Positions 42,946 through 52,785 of a stretch of DNA of 63,669 nucleotides are shown here, in pieces (position 1 is the first letter of the stretch; each line of letters begins with the position of its first letter). Under the pieces are notes generated by a model that ran no database searches, had not been told where the DNA came from, and saw only the letters and a list, made by a program, of their open reading frames with translations. Both the position numbers and the translations under genes were made by a program. Source of the stretch: CAYRCU01 sp964422865 (GTDB lineage Bacteria; Patescibacteriota; Microgenomatia; UBA8517). The stretch covers positions 1 to 63,669 of the forward strand of contig CAYRCU010000003.1 of NCBI GenBank assembly GCA_964422865.1. The letters run 5' to 3'.

Positions 42946-44596
42946 ATATATATTACTCTTAATAGTTCTTGGGAGTTTGTCTTGGTCTTTGGTTATGATT
43001 CGAAGCGGACTAAGATATGACTACGGTCTTGGGTTCTGGGGACCAAACGGACACGATGGAATTTGGCATATAGCGCTAATCAACTCATTAACCCGTTTTC
43101 CTTGGCAAATGCCCACCTACGCCGGAGTGCCTCTAAAAAACTATCACATAGGTTTTGATCTTTTAATTGCTGCTGTTCACAAGTTAACTGCTGTCCCCGT
43201 GCACAATTTATACTTTCAAGTCATTCCTCCGATTCTCGCCATCCTCATGGGGTTATTAACATACAAATTTGTAAGTCTGTGGAAAAAATCCCAAAAATCC
43301 GCATTCTGGGGTACCTTTTTTGTATACTTCGGTGGAAGTTTTGGTTGGATCATAACACTCTTTTACCGCAAAACACTTGGCGGCGAATCAATGTTTTGGT
43401 CTCAGCAAGCTATCTCCACTCTTATAAATCCTCCCTTTGCTCTTTCTCTGGTAGTACTCCTCACGGGGTTAATTTTTCTTCAAAAAAAGCACGCACCGTT
43501 TGCAATACTTGCCTTTGGAGTTCTAATTCAAATAAAGTCATACGCAGGTGCATTAGCCCTCGGCAGCCTCCTTGTAGCAGGTGTCTATCAAATGCTTTTT
43601 CAAAAAAAAGCAGAGACACTAAAAATATTCACAGGTTCTCTTGTTCTTTCTCTAATCCTCTATCTTCCTCTAAACGCAAACTCTTCCTCGCTTTTAGTCT
43701 TCAAACCTTTTTGGTTTCTGGAGACAATGATGCAGTTAACGGATCGCGTAGGCTGGATTAAGTTTGGTGAGGCTATGGTTAACTACAAATACGCAAATAA
43801 TTTTTTTAAAGCAATTCCGGCATACGCCGTAGCCTTTGCAATTTTTATTATTGGCAATCTCGGAACAAGAATAATTAGTCTCAAATATTTTTTCAAAAAA
43901 TTGGACATGGACATTTTAAATGTCTACATTTTTTCGCTCATTGCGGCGGGTATCATTATCCCCACCTTTTTTGTCCAGAAAGGAACACCTTGGAACACAA
44001 TTCAGTTTTTCTATTATTCCTTGTTTTTTTTGAGTATTTTGGCCGGAGTAACCCTGGCATCAATTTTACAAAACACCCACACTATATTGATACATATCAT
44101 TATAGTGATAACGGTGGTTTTGACAACGATTCCAACAACCATTGGAACCCTAAAAGACATTTATTTGCCCACAGCCCCTCCAAGTTATTTATCAACTGCC
44201 GAACTTGAAGCGCTAAACTTTTTGTCTCAAGAACCACAAGGTGTGGTTCTTACATATCCGTTTGACGAAAAAGCCTCAAAAAGTGCCAAAGCACCAAAAC
44301 CTCTTTATTTGTATGTTTCTACAAGTTACGTCTCAGCTTTCTCTAAAAAACCTGTATTTTTAGAAGATGAAATGAACGCAGATATTACGGGCTTAAATTG
44401 GAGGAAACGCAGGGAAGAAATCGAAAAGTTCTATTCAAGTCTTGATCACAAGTTTGTTTACAATTTCCTCAGGGACAAAAATATTTCCTACATCTATTGG
44501 GTAAAGCCCCAACGCGCCCCTCTTGGAGAAACTCAGCTCGGAATAGACAGGATATTTGAAAACGAGGAGGTAGATATTTATAAAGTTGCCAATTAA
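42908..44596 (+). CDS. Polytopic GT-C-like membrane protein, possible glycosyltransferase
   Basis: The 562 residues have about 11 membrane helices and a C-terminal outside domain (about 420-562). The first loop contains GPNGHDGIWHIALI with H49 and D50, then KNYHIGFDLLI. This differs from the DE and DQ paralogues, and I do not recognise the family precisely. I chose the ATG at 42908 over a TTG at 42902. Its overlap with the flippase gene suggests co-translation. Confidence 0.66.
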   Translation: MQKKVSRIFFQNKYILLLIVLGSLSWSLVMIRSGLRYDYGLGFWGPNGHDGIWHIALINSLTRFPWQMPTYAGVPLKNYHIGFDLLIAAVHKLTAVPVHNLYFQVIPPILAILMGLLTYKFVSLWKKSQKSAFWGTFFVYFGGSFGWIITLFYRKTLGGESMFWSQQAISTLINPPFALSLVVLLTGLIFLQKKHAPFAILAFGVLIQIKSYAGALALGSLLVAGVYQMLFQKKAETLKIFTGSLVLSLILYLPLNANSSSLLVFKPFWFLETMMQLTDRVGWIKFGEAMVNYKYANNFFKAIPAYAVAFAIFIIGNLGTRIISLKYFFKKLDMDILNVYIFSLIAAGIIIPTFFVQKGTPWNTIQFFYYSLFFLSILAGVTLASILQNTHTILIHIIIVITVVLTTIPTTIGTLKDIYLPTAPPSYLSTAELEALNFLSQEPQGVVLTYPFDEKASKSAKAPKPLYLYVSTSYVSAFSKKPVFLEDEMNADITGLNWRKRREEIEKFYSSLDHKFVYNFLRDKNISYIYWVKPQRAPLGETQLGIDRIFENEEVDIYKVAN

Positions 44597-44638
44597 AACG
44601 AAAAAAAGCACTTTTCTGCATGGATACTGACTCACTCA

Positions 44639-44647
44639 TGATAAAAT
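44639..44647 (+). promoter_or_regulatory. Extended -10 promoter of a GT2 gene cluster, leaderless
   Basis: TGATAAAAT ends 7 bases before the ATG at 44655, with no Shine-Dalgarno sequence. It starts the run of genes at 44655-57439. Confidence 0.5.
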
Positions 44648-44654
44648 TGTTTAA

Positions 44655-45554
44655 ATGCGAAAAATTTCCGTTGTTATAAACACTTTAAACGAAGAAAAAA
44701 ATCTTCCAAGATGTCTCGCATCAGTTAAAAATCTAGCGGATGAAGTCGTGGTTGTTGATATGAATTCCAGTGATAATACTCCCGTAATAGCAAGAAAAGC
44801 GGGTGCCAAAGTTTATACCCACAGAAGGATGGGCTACGTTGAACCTGCAAGAAACTATGCCATCAGTAAAGCTACAAACAAATGGATCTTGATCCTTGAT
44901 GCGGACGAAGAGATCCCCAAAAGCCTGGCCGCAGAAATAAAAAAAATTATCAAATCCCCAAAGGCCGATTACTATCGCCTTCCCAGGAAAAATATAATTT
45001 TCGGCAAGTGGATCAGGTATTCTCGCTGGTGGCCGGATTACAACATCAGGCTTTTTAAAAAAGGGGCAGTTATTTGGAGCGAAATCATTCACTCAATCCC
45101 GGAAACCCGCGGGAAAGGATCAGACCTTGAGCCGTCAGAAAAATTTGCCATAACACACCACAATTATCAATCCGTAGAGCAGTTTTTAAATCGTCTTAAT
45201 CGCTACACTTCTTATCAAGCAGAAAGCCTGATAAATGACGGGTACAAATTTGTTTGGTCGGATGTTTTAACAAAACCCTCAAAAGAATTTGCCGGCAGAT
45301 TTTTCGCATCCGAAGGCTACAAAGACAATCTTCATGGCTTAGCTCTGGCTCTCCTTCAAGCTTTCTCGGAACTGGTCTTGTATCTTAAGGTTTGGCAATA
45401 CGAAGGCTTCACGCAAAAAAAACTTGAAGTGAAAGAAGTAACAGTAAAAATCAAAGACACTCAAAAAGATCTTAATTATTGGACTGCGGACACTCTTTTG
45501 AAACACGGTGGAGGAGTAGTTCAGAGAATAAAAAGAAGATTTAAACTTCCGTAA
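44655..45554 (+). CDS. GT2 glycosyltransferase, WaaE/KdtX-like
   Basis: The 299 residues include NTLNEEKNLPRCL, VDMNSSDNT, the YVEPARNYAI segment, LDADEEIP as the metal site, and RLFKKGAVIW with SEIIHS, a layout typical of WaaE-like enzymes that add sugars to lipid-linked cores. There are weak hydrophobic helices near 225-240. The gene at 46479 is a paralogue. It has its own leaderless promoter. Confidence 0.84.
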   Translation: MRKISVVINTLNEEKNLPRCLASVKNLADEVVVVDMNSSDNTPVIARKAGAKVYTHRRMGYVEPARNYAISKATNKWILILDADEEIPKSLAAEIKKIIKSPKADYYRLPRKNIIFGKWIRYSRWWPDYNIRLFKKGAVIWSEIIHSIPETRGKGSDLEPSEKFAITHHNYQSVEQFLNRLNRYTSYQAESLINDGYKFVWSDVLTKPSKEFAGRFFASEGYKDNLHGLALALLQAFSELVLYLKVWQYEGFTQKKLEVKEVTVKIKDTQKDLNYWTADTLLKHGGGVVQRIKRRFKLP

Positions 45555-45567
45555 GACAAAGCGCGCA

Positions 45568-46491
45568 ATGAAAAAATCTAAAGTTTCCATAATAATTCTC
45601 AATTGGAACGGAAAAAAAAACACGCTTGAATGCTTAAAATCCATCAACACTCTTCGCACGGAACTGTCCAAGATCAAAATCATTGTCGTAGACAACGCCT
45701 CTCGGGACGACTCAGTTAAAGCAATCAAAAAAGCCTCGTTAAAATATCCATTAATAGTGTTAAGAAACAAAAAAAATCTTGGCTTTGCAGAAGGAAACAA
45801 TGTAGGCATAAGTTACGCACTTAAAAAAGGAGCAGATTTTATAATGATTTTAAACAATGACACAAAGGTAGATAAAAATCTTGTTGATAATCTCCTAAAA
45901 GCCGCCGAACGCCATCCCGAAGCAGGAATCTTAAGTCCAAAAATTTATTTTGCCAAAGGCTTTGAATTTCACAAAAAAAGATATAAAGAGAAAGATTTTG
46001 GGAAGGTTATTTGGTATGCGGGTGGTGAGTTTGATTGGAAAAATGTTTATGGAAAAAATCGGGGGGTAGATAAAATAGACAAAGGTCAATTTAACAAAGA
46101 AGAGAGCATAGACTTCGCAACAGGTGCCTGCCTTTTTGTCCGCGCACAAGCTTTGAAGGAAACTGGAATGTTCAACAAAAACTATTATCTATATCTTGAA
46201 GATGCTGACTTGTCTCTAAGGATGAAAAAAAGGGGTTGGGAGATTGTTTTTGTCCCGACAGCATTTATTTGGCACAAGGTTTCTCAAAGCTCAAAAATCG
46301 GAGGAGATTTGAACGATTATTTTCTCACAAGGAACAGAATTTATTTTGCACTTACCCACGCTCCTCTTCGTTCCAAAATAGCGGTAATCCGCGAAAGTTT
46401 TAAACTCCTTTTGTTGGGAAGAAAATGGCAGCGTCTCGGGGTTCGCGATTTTTATTTAGGAAAATTAGGCAAAGGAACATGGAAAAACTAA
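45568..46491 (+). CDS. GT2 glycosyltransferase, rhamnosyltransferase-like
   Basis: The 307 residues include IILNWNGKKNTLECL, VDNASRDDS, LGFAEGNNVGI, NNDTKVD as the metal site and YLYLEDADLSLRMK, the acceptor-side motif of WbbL/rhamnosyltransferase-like GT2 enzymes. It starts 13 bases after the previous gene, with no clear Shine-Dalgarno sequence, and overlaps the next gene's start by 13 bases. It probably adds a sugar to a lipid-linked glycan in the cytoplasm. Confidence 0.88.
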   Translation: MKKSKVSIIILNWNGKKNTLECLKSINTLRTELSKIKIIVVDNASRDDSVKAIKKASLKYPLIVLRNKKNLGFAEGNNVGISYALKKGADFIMILNNDTKVDKNLVDNLLKAAERHPEAGILSPKIYFAKGFEFHKKRYKEKDFGKVIWYAGGEFDWKNVYGKNRGVDKIDKGQFNKEESIDFATGACLFVRAQALKETGMFNKNYYLYLEDADLSLRMKKRGWEIVFVPTAFIWHKVSQSSKIGGDLNDYFLTRNRIYFALTHAPLRSKIAVIRESFKLLLLGRKWQRLGVRDFYLGKLGKGTWKN

Positions 46492-47252
46492 CAATAATAA
46501 TTATTGCAAGAGATGAAGAGAAAATGCTCTCAGGTTGCCTGGAATCCGCTTCTTGGGCAGATGAAGTAATAGTTGTAGATCACGGTTCGATTGATAAAAC
46601 AATAAATATCGCCAAAGCGCAAAAAGCAAAAGTAATCAATCTTCCCAGAGAGGATAAACCTGACTACTCACATCCAAGAAACGTCGGCTTAAAAGCTGCA
46701 AAGGAAAATTGGGTTTTTTATCTTGATGCGGACGAACGCATCACACCCAAACTCAAAAAAGAACTCCGAGAATTATTAAAAAAGGGCAGTTACAAATATT
46801 CCTTTTATGCTGTCCCTCGATTAAATATAATACTGGGCAAACCCTTAAAACACGGTGGATGGTATCCGGATTATGTTAAGAGACTGTTTAATAAATCTGC
46901 CCTCAAGGGGTGGAAAGGAGCTCTTCATGAGGAACCGGTAATCAAAGGCAAAATCGGTCATCTCCAAAACAGTCTCTTGCATATAAAACATGAAACAATC
47001 TCGGAAATGATTGAAAAAACAAACAATTGGTCAAAGATAGAGGCAAAATTAATGTTTGAGGCCAATCACCCCAAAATGAATATTCCCAGATTTTTTACAG
47101 CCATGTGGAGAGAATTTTTCTTCCGCATGATAAAAAAGAAAGCTTTTCTTGACGGGTCTGAGGGAGTAATCGTGGCACTTTATCAAGTTTGGAGCCGTTT
47201 CACTTCTTACGCAAAACTCTACGAAATGCAAATAAAAAATGAAAAGGGCTAG
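46479..47252 (+). CDS. GT2 glycosyltransferase, WaaE/KdtX-like
   Basis: The 257 residues include IIARDEEKMLSGCL, VDHGSIDKT, DYSHPRNVGLKAA, LDADERI as the metal site and KRLFNKSALKGWKGALHEE. It is a shorter paralogue of the gene at 44655. The ATG at 46479 lies at the end of the previous gene and is preferred over an upstream start at 46425, which lies inside it. It overlaps the GT4 gene downstream by 14 bases. Confidence 0.85.
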   Translation: MEKLTIIIIARDEEKMLSGCLESASWADEVIVVDHGSIDKTINIAKAQKAKVINLPREDKPDYSHPRNVGLKAAKENWVFYLDADERITPKLKKELRELLKKGSYKYSFYAVPRLNIILGKPLKHGGWYPDYVKRLFNKSALKGWKGALHEEPVIKGKIGHLQNSLLHIKHETISEMIEKTNNWSKIEAKLMFEANHPKMNIPRFFTAMWREFFFRMIKKKAFLDGSEGVIVALYQVWSRFTSYAKLYEMQIKNEKG

Positions 47253-48273
47253 TATTTTCAATCCGTATTTAGATACTCTGGGTGGAGGGGAGCGCTACAC
47301 GATGGCGGTAGCCGCAAGCCTGGCTAAAGCAGGATACGACATCGATGTAGAATGGAACAATCCGGACACAAAACAACGCCTCGAGAATCGCTTCGGAATT
47401 AATTTGAAATACATTAATTTTGTCCCTGATATAAAAAGGGGAGACGGGTACGATATTTGCTTTTGGGTTTCAGACGGCTCCATCCCTACGCTTCGTGCAC
47501 AAACAAACTTGCTTCATTTTCAGGTTCCCTTTACAAAGGTTCGGGGCAAAACGCTTTTAAACAAAATGAAGCTTATAAGAATTAAAAAAGTTATTTGCAA
47601 TTCAAATTTTACGAAAAATATTGTAGACCAAGAATACGGCTTTTCTGAAAAAAGTATCGTTCTTTATCCGCCAGTTGACGTAAAAAAGTTCCGTCCGAAA
47701 AAGAAAAAAGAAAAAATAATCCTTTACATTGGTCGTTTCTCGCGATTAACTCAATCCAAAAGACAGGATGTTTTAGTAGAAGTTTTTAAAAAATTCTCAA
47801 TGAAGTACAGAGATTGGAAATTAGTGCTTGCAGGCGGCACGGAAGTTGGCACAGATGAACACTTCAAAAGATTAAAGGATGGCTCGGAAGGCTTCCCCAT
47901 AGAAATTCTCGAAAGCCCGGGGTTTGATGTTGTCAAAGATATTTTGGGAAAAGCAAAAATCTTTTGGTCAGCCAGCGGGTACGGCGTTGATGAAAAGAAG
48001 GAGCCTCAAATGGTCGAGCACTTTGGCATTGCACCAGTTGAAGCTATGTCAGCAGGCTGTGTTCCACTGATCTATTCTGCCGGCGGCCACAAAGAAATCA
48101 TAAAAAACAATTCAAATGGTTTTCTCTGGAAAAAGAAAAGTGAACTTCTACAAAAAACAGCCTATTTAATCGAAAATCAGAAAATTCTCAACAAACTGAG
48201 CAAACAAGCAAAAAAAGACAGTTTGCTATATAGTTATGAAAATTTTGAAAAAAATTTCTTATCACTTCTTTAA
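47239..48273 (+). CDS. GT4 glycosyltransferase, ALG11-like
   Basis: The 344 residues form a GT-B fold with the N-terminal segment LDTLGGGERYTMAVA, CNSNFTKNIV at the domain boundary, LYIGRFSRLTQSKRQD at the start of the donor domain, and HFGIAPVEAMSAGCVPL with the acidic residue of the EX7E motif. ALG11-type enzymes add mannose from GDP-mannose to a lipid-linked oligosaccharide. It is the only GT4 enzyme in the window. The next gene overlaps by 38 bases. Confidence 0.88.
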   Translation: MKRASIFNPYLDTLGGGERYTMAVAASLAKAGYDIDVEWNNPDTKQRLENRFGINLKYINFVPDIKRGDGYDICFWVSDGSIPTLRAQTNLLHFQVPFTKVRGKTLLNKMKLIRIKKVICNSNFTKNIVDQEYGFSEKSIVLYPPVDVKKFRPKKKKEKIILYIGRFSRLTQSKRQDVLVEVFKKFSMKYRDWKLVLAGGTEVGTDEHFKRLKDGSEGFPIEILESPGFDVVKDILGKAKIFWSASGYGVDEKKEPQMVEHFGIAPVEAMSAGCVPLIYSAGGHKEIIKNNSNGFLWKKKSELLQKTAYLIENQKILNKLSKQAKKDSLLYSYENFEKNFLSLL

Positions 48274-50599
48274 AAACTACTGGCCACTCATCCTGTTAGT
48301 AGGTTTAGTCTGCAGCTTCTTCTGGAAATTTTTTCTCAGAGGTCAAATCCCATTTCCGGGCGACTTCGTTGTGGGAGTCTATTATCCCTGGCTTGACTAT
48401 AAGTGGGGCTACGCCGTGGGAGTTCCTGTCAAAAACCCTATCATGGCAGATGTCCCCTCGTTTATTTTTCCAATGCAAACCCTTGCAATCAATCTCATAA
48501 AAAGTGCAAAAGCTCCGCTTTGGAACCCCGCTATCCTGGCAGGCACTCCACTTCTTGCAAACTTTCAATCAGCTCCTTTTTCCCCCGTCAATTTTCTGTA
48601 CTTTATTTTTGACACACTCACCGCCTGGAGTTTTCAAATTATTTTCCAACATATTCTTTGTGCATTTTTCACTTATATTCTTCTCAGACACTGGAAAGTC
48701 TCTCGCTTTGGCTCTTTTGTAGGTGGCCTCATCTTCGCATTTTCAGGCTTTAATCTCATTTGGTCACAATGGAATGGCCATGCTCTGACAGCTGCTCTGA
48801 TTCCACTGTTTGTTCTTTTTCAGGATAAATTTTTCAAAAAAGGTAAGGTTGTCTACGGAGCAGCTATCGCTCTCACACTAAGTTTTCAAATTTTCTCGGG
48901 ATATCCACAAGTGGTTATTTATACCGCCCTTGCGTCAATAATCCTTTGGACAGTAAGACTAAAAAAAGATAAAGATTGGTTACGCAAAACCCTGTTTTTT
49001 GGATTTTTTTGTACACTCGGACTCGGTCTGTCCGCAATACAGCTCTTACCCGGAGCAGAGCTTTTAAGGCTCTCCCAATGGACGGCTGAAACAAACACAA
49101 AGGCTTGGGCGTTTTTGCCTTGGATAAAAACAATCACGTTCCTGGCTCCCGATTACTTTGGAAATCATGTAACAAGAAATTACTGGGGGCCGCAGGATTA
49201 CACTTCAAATACAGGCTTTTCGGGAGTGGTAGCATTTATTCTTGCTGGCCTTTCTTTGGGTCTCATCAAGAAAAAAAAAGAGATTCTTTTTTCACTTCTT
49301 CTTTTGATAGCAACTCTAGCCATCTCATACCCAACTCCCGTTTCAATATTTTTCTGGAAATATAATCTTTTTGGAATGCGCACTTCCTCTTCTCACAGGG
49401 CTCTGGTACTGCTGAATCTGAGCATTGCTCTTCTGGCGGGTTTCGGAATTGATGCCCTGCAAAAAAGTAAAGCCAACCTAAAAGAAGCGCTTACTTTTCC
49501 CTACTTGATAATTGGCGCAACTTGGATAGCCACTCTTTATTTTTGGTTTACGACAAAAGGGATACCCAAGTACTCCGTGGGTGTCAGAAATTTAATTTTC
49601 CCCACTGCAATTTTATTTTCCTCGACAGCTCTTATTTGGATAATTTTGAGATTCAAGGCTCTCAAAAAACCGGCCAACTTTCTGCTCCTCGCTCTTCTAG
49701 TCTTCGAACTTTTTAGATTTGGCTGGAAATTCACTCCCTTCTCACCGCGCGCCCTGGTGTTTCCCAAAACTCCGGTATTGGAATTTCTTACCTCTCAAGA
49801 AAAACCATTCAGAACCACAAATTCAAGAGTAATTCCCGTAAATCTGCATATGTTCTATAATCTGGAGTCTTTGGAGGGCTACGAAACAATGCGTCCATAC
49901 ATTTCCTCAAAGTTTATCGCAGCACTCAATCAGGGCACGCCCACTGCAAGTCCGACAGGTAGATACGGAATAATAGATAATGACACATCTCATCTTTTAG
50001 ATCTGGCAAATACCAAGTATTATCTCGCTCTAAAAAAAGACAAAAATGGTAGAGAAAGCCCGACAGGCATCATAAATAAAAAATATGACCCCAAAAGATT
50101 CACAATTGCCTTTGAAGATAAGTCGGTAGTCGTTCTTGAAAGTAATTCCGTTCTTCCAAGAGCATTCATGGTATATGACTGGGAGGTTGAGGAAAACGAA
50201 GAAAGCATTCTTAAAGCTCTTCTTGACTCTTCGTTCCCAATCTCAAAAAAGATTATTCTTCAAAAAAATCCATCAATAAAAAAGCCTGTCAACGACAATT
50301 TTCAAAACGAGGTTAAATACTTAAAATATGACAAGCAAAAAAGCATCATAGAAGTTGCAACAAATTCCCCCGGACTCCTGTTTATCTCCGACACTTTTTT
50401 TCCGGGGTGGAAAGCATTTGTTGACAATAAAGAGACCGAAATCTTAAACGCCAATTTCACTTTCAGGGCAATGGAAATTCCGGAAGGCAAACACATTGTG
50501 AGCATAGCCTACGAACCCAAAAGCTTCTCTCTTGGGATAATAGTTTCCTTTATTTCATTGATACTGCTCACAACAACAGTAATATTGAAACAAAAATGA
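48236..50599 (+). CDS. YfhO-family polytopic membrane protein
   Basis: The 787 residues have about 13 membrane helices and a C-terminal outside domain (about 500-755) before a last helix at 758-780. Characteristic segments are PFPGDFVVGVYYPW, PLWNPAILAGTPLLAN, SGFNLIWSQWNGH, RALVLLNLSIALLAGFGIDAL and FFPGWKAFVDN. YfhO proteins are implicated in glycosylation of cell-wall polymers in firmicutes, with polyprenyl-linked donors. It overlaps the GT4 gene and the next GT-C gene (ATGA). Confidence 0.84.
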   Translation: MKILKKISYHFFKNYWPLILLVGLVCSFFWKFFLRGQIPFPGDFVVGVYYPWLDYKWGYAVGVPVKNPIMADVPSFIFPMQTLAINLIKSAKAPLWNPAILAGTPLLANFQSAPFSPVNFLYFIFDTLTAWSFQIIFQHILCAFFTYILLRHWKVSRFGSFVGGLIFAFSGFNLIWSQWNGHALTAALIPLFVLFQDKFFKKGKVVYGAAIALTLSFQIFSGYPQVVIYTALASIILWTVRLKKDKDWLRKTLFFGFFCTLGLGLSAIQLLPGAELLRLSQWTAETNTKAWAFLPWIKTITFLAPDYFGNHVTRNYWGPQDYTSNTGFSGVVAFILAGLSLGLIKKKKEILFSLLLLIATLAISYPTPVSIFFWKYNLFGMRTSSSHRALVLLNLSIALLAGFGIDALQKSKANLKEALTFPYLIIGATWIATLYFWFTTKGIPKYSVGVRNLIFPTAILFSSTALIWIILRFKALKKPANFLLLALLVFELFRFGWKFTPFSPRALVFPKTPVLEFLTSQEKPFRTTNSRVIPVNLHMFYNLESLEGYETMRPYISSKFIAALNQGTPTASPTGRYGIIDNDTSHLLDLANTKYYLALKKDKNGRESPTGIINKKYDPKRFTIAFEDKSVVVLESNSVLPRAFMVYDWEVEENEESILKALLDSSFPISKKIILQKNPSIKKPVNDNFQNEVKYLKYDKQKSIIEVATNSPGLLFISDTFFPGWKAFVDNKETEILNANFTFRAMEIPEGKHIVSIAYEPKSFSLGIIVSFISLILLTTTVILKQK

Positions 50600-52119
50600 C
50601 TAAAAAAGATCTCAAAGTATTGTTTTCAATTTTTATCCTGGCACTTCTTGTGAGATTTATATTTTTTCCCTCAAATATCTATTTTGGTTTTGATCAAGCA
50701 AGAGATGCCTATGAATCTCAAAGTATATACCTGAAAGGGAATATTAAAATAATCGGCCCTTCCACGGCAGCGGAAAACCTTTTTCATGGCCCGCTGTACT
50801 GGTATTTAATTGGTCCCTTTTACCTTTTGGGTAGTGGGAATCCCGTTTTCCCTGCAGCCTTTCTTATTGTTTTAAACGCGCTCAATATTTTTGTGCTTTA
50901 CTATTTTGGAAAACTTTTGGTAAACAAGAAATTCGCACTAATCGCAAGCCTTCTCTATGCCGTTTCTTTTGAGCAAACTCAATATGCTCTCTACTTCGGA
51001 AACCCGGCACCTGCGGTTCTCACAATCACTCTTTTTTATTTGGCTCTCTCAGCCTTTCTTTTTAAAAAGAAATGGTGGGGACTTCCCTTGAGCCTTTTCT
51101 TTCTGGGACTTTCAATTCAATTTGAATTTTTTTTAATTTATCTCGGAATCATTCTTGTTCTGCTTCTGACAATTTTTATAAAAACTGTAAAACTGGATCT
51201 CAAGACAATCCTTGCTTCGGGAACAATGTTTCTACTAAGCACATCAACCTTCATTCTTTCAGAGTTGAAATTCCAATTTCGAACAACAAAGACCTTGTTT
51301 GCTATCTTTACAAAAACCGCTCCAAGCTCTCCATACCAAAAGGTGTTCTTTGAATACTTTCGGAGACTGGTTCTTCAAATACACGATAATATCTTCGGAT
51401 TAACAAACACAAAAATTGAAGGCGCCATCCTTGTCGCAATTCTTCTTATGTCCGTTTATTGGATTGCAAAAAGAAAAAAGCAATCTAAGTTATTGGTAGT
51501 TTTTCTCGTCTGGTTTCTCTCAACCATAATTCTCACTAAATTCGGAAATCCCACTCTTTACTATACAAATATCGGTGTCTCTGTAGGCCTAATCATGCTC
51601 ACCACCTTCTTTCTATGTAAACTTCCTCGCAAAGTCGTTCTCCTCATTCTTGCAGTAATTATCGCGGGGAACCTTTCAAGAGTGTACAAAGAAAACAAAA
51701 ACGGAATAACAAATGACATATATGTTCAAGAAGGAATGCTTTTGGGAAAAGAACTCAAAGTCATAGATTATATATACCTAAACTCCAACCAAAAGTTTAT
51801 AGTTGTATCAGCTCTCACAATGCCCCTAAACATTAACACCACCTGGGCATACCTGTTTAATTGGTATGGAAAGGCTACGTATCAAAAAGTTCCCTTTTGG
51901 TCAGGCGATGTGGCAGAAGGCTACCCGGGTTCCCTTCCGGCCTGGGTCAATCAATCAGAAGACTTTAATTATTTCTCAATCATCGAACCAACAAGAGGAA
52001 TAAGACAAGCATTTGTCAACAATTTTACAGCCTCCCAAGAATCCATCGGACCAGCCGTTAACTCATTTACTCAGGGAAACGCCTGGTATAATCAAATTAT
52101 TGTACAAAAAAGAAAATGA
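50596..52119 (+). CDS. GT-C membrane glycosyltransferase (GT39-like), DQ form
   Basis: The 507 residues have about 11 membrane helices. The first loop is YFGFDQARDAYE with D33-Q34, and FHGPLYWYLIGPFYLLGSGNP follows, matching the paralogues at 30543 and 32062. The C-terminal ~120 residues are outside. It overlaps the methyltransferase gene by ATGA. The Gln in place of Glu is a group feature, not a single mutation. Confidence 0.82.
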   Translation: MTKKDLKVLFSIFILALLVRFIFFPSNIYFGFDQARDAYESQSIYLKGNIKIIGPSTAAENLFHGPLYWYLIGPFYLLGSGNPVFPAAFLIVLNALNIFVLYYFGKLLVNKKFALIASLLYAVSFEQTQYALYFGNPAPAVLTITLFYLALSAFLFKKKWWGLPLSLFFLGLSIQFEFFLIYLGIILVLLLTIFIKTVKLDLKTILASGTMFLLSTSTFILSELKFQFRTTKTLFAIFTKTAPSSPYQKVFFEYFRRLVLQIHDNIFGLTNTKIEGAILVAILLMSVYWIAKRKKQSKLLVVFLVWFLSTIILTKFGNPTLYYTNIGVSVGLIMLTTFFLCKLPRKVVLLILAVIIAGNLSRVYKENKNGITNDIYVQEGMLLGKELKVIDYIYLNSNQKFIVVSALTMPLNINTTWAYLFNWYGKATYQKVPFWSGDVAEGYPGSLPAWVNQSEDFNYFSIIEPTRGIRQAFVNNFTASQESIGPAVNSFTQGNAWYNQIIVQKRK

Positions 52120-52778
52120 TAAGATCAGAATCACTTAAAAAAGCGGCCAAACTCCACGAAAATGTCCCTCCTGATTGGTATTATCGCTCAATCAAGATTA
52201 ACTTCGGTCAGCGTTTTTGGCACAAAACCAGATTCAAAGAAGTGGGAAAGCTCATAGAAAAAACCGGCGGGAGCATTCTTGACATTGGAAGTGCAGACGG
52301 AGTCTTTTCAAATATAATTTTAAAAAAAAGCGGGGCAAATAAAGTAATTGGAATTGACGTATTAAGCTCCTCCGTTAACTGGGCCAACTCTCATTGGAAA
52401 AAGCAAAAAAAGCTGCAATTCCGCCTCGGCGATGCCCATAACTTGAATTTCAAGGCAAACACGTTTGACGCTGTATTTGCGCTGGAGGTTCTTGAGCATG
52501 TTGAAGATTCTCAAAAGGTTTTAAAAGAAGTAAAAAGAGTCCTTAAAAAAGGAGGATATGCGGTGTTATTGGTACCCACAGATAGTAATCTTTTTAAAAC
52601 AATATGGTTTTTCTGGACAAAGTTCTTACGCGGCCGGATTTGGAACGATTGTCACATTAATTCCTTCAACAACAAAAATTCATTGGTCTACAACTTGGAA
52701 AAGGTCGGGTTCAAAATTGAATCGGATAAAAAATTTCTGCTGGGAATGCTGAATGTGGTAAAGGCAAGAAAAGTATAA
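52116..52778 (+). CDS. Class I SAM-dependent methyltransferase
   Basis: The 220 residues show the Rossmann-type motifs: ILDIGSADGVFS (motif I), VIGIDVLSSS (acidic end of beta2), FRLGDAHNLNF, FDAVFALEVLEHVED (motif IV) and LKKGGYAVLLVP. The HVED segment resembles UbiE/small-molecule and sugar methyltransferases. Its position among glycosyltransferases suggests O-methylation of a glycan or its lipid carrier (inference). It ends 7 bases before the next gene. Confidence 0.86.
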   Translation: MIRSESLKKAAKLHENVPPDWYYRSIKINFGQRFWHKTRFKEVGKLIEKTGGSILDIGSADGVFSNIILKKSGANKVIGIDVLSSSVNWANSHWKKQKKLQFRLGDAHNLNFKANTFDAVFALEVLEHVEDSQKVLKEVKRVLKKGGYAVLLVPTDSNLFKTIWFFWTKFLRGRIWNDCHINSFNNKNSLVYNLEKVGFKIESDKKFLLGMLNVVKARKV

Positions 52779-52785
52779 AAAGGTT

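Noticed and set aside
45339..45809. 156-residue minus-strand frame
   Set aside because: It is antisense to two well-supported GT2 genes and has no recognisable motif; a shadow of low-complexity codons.
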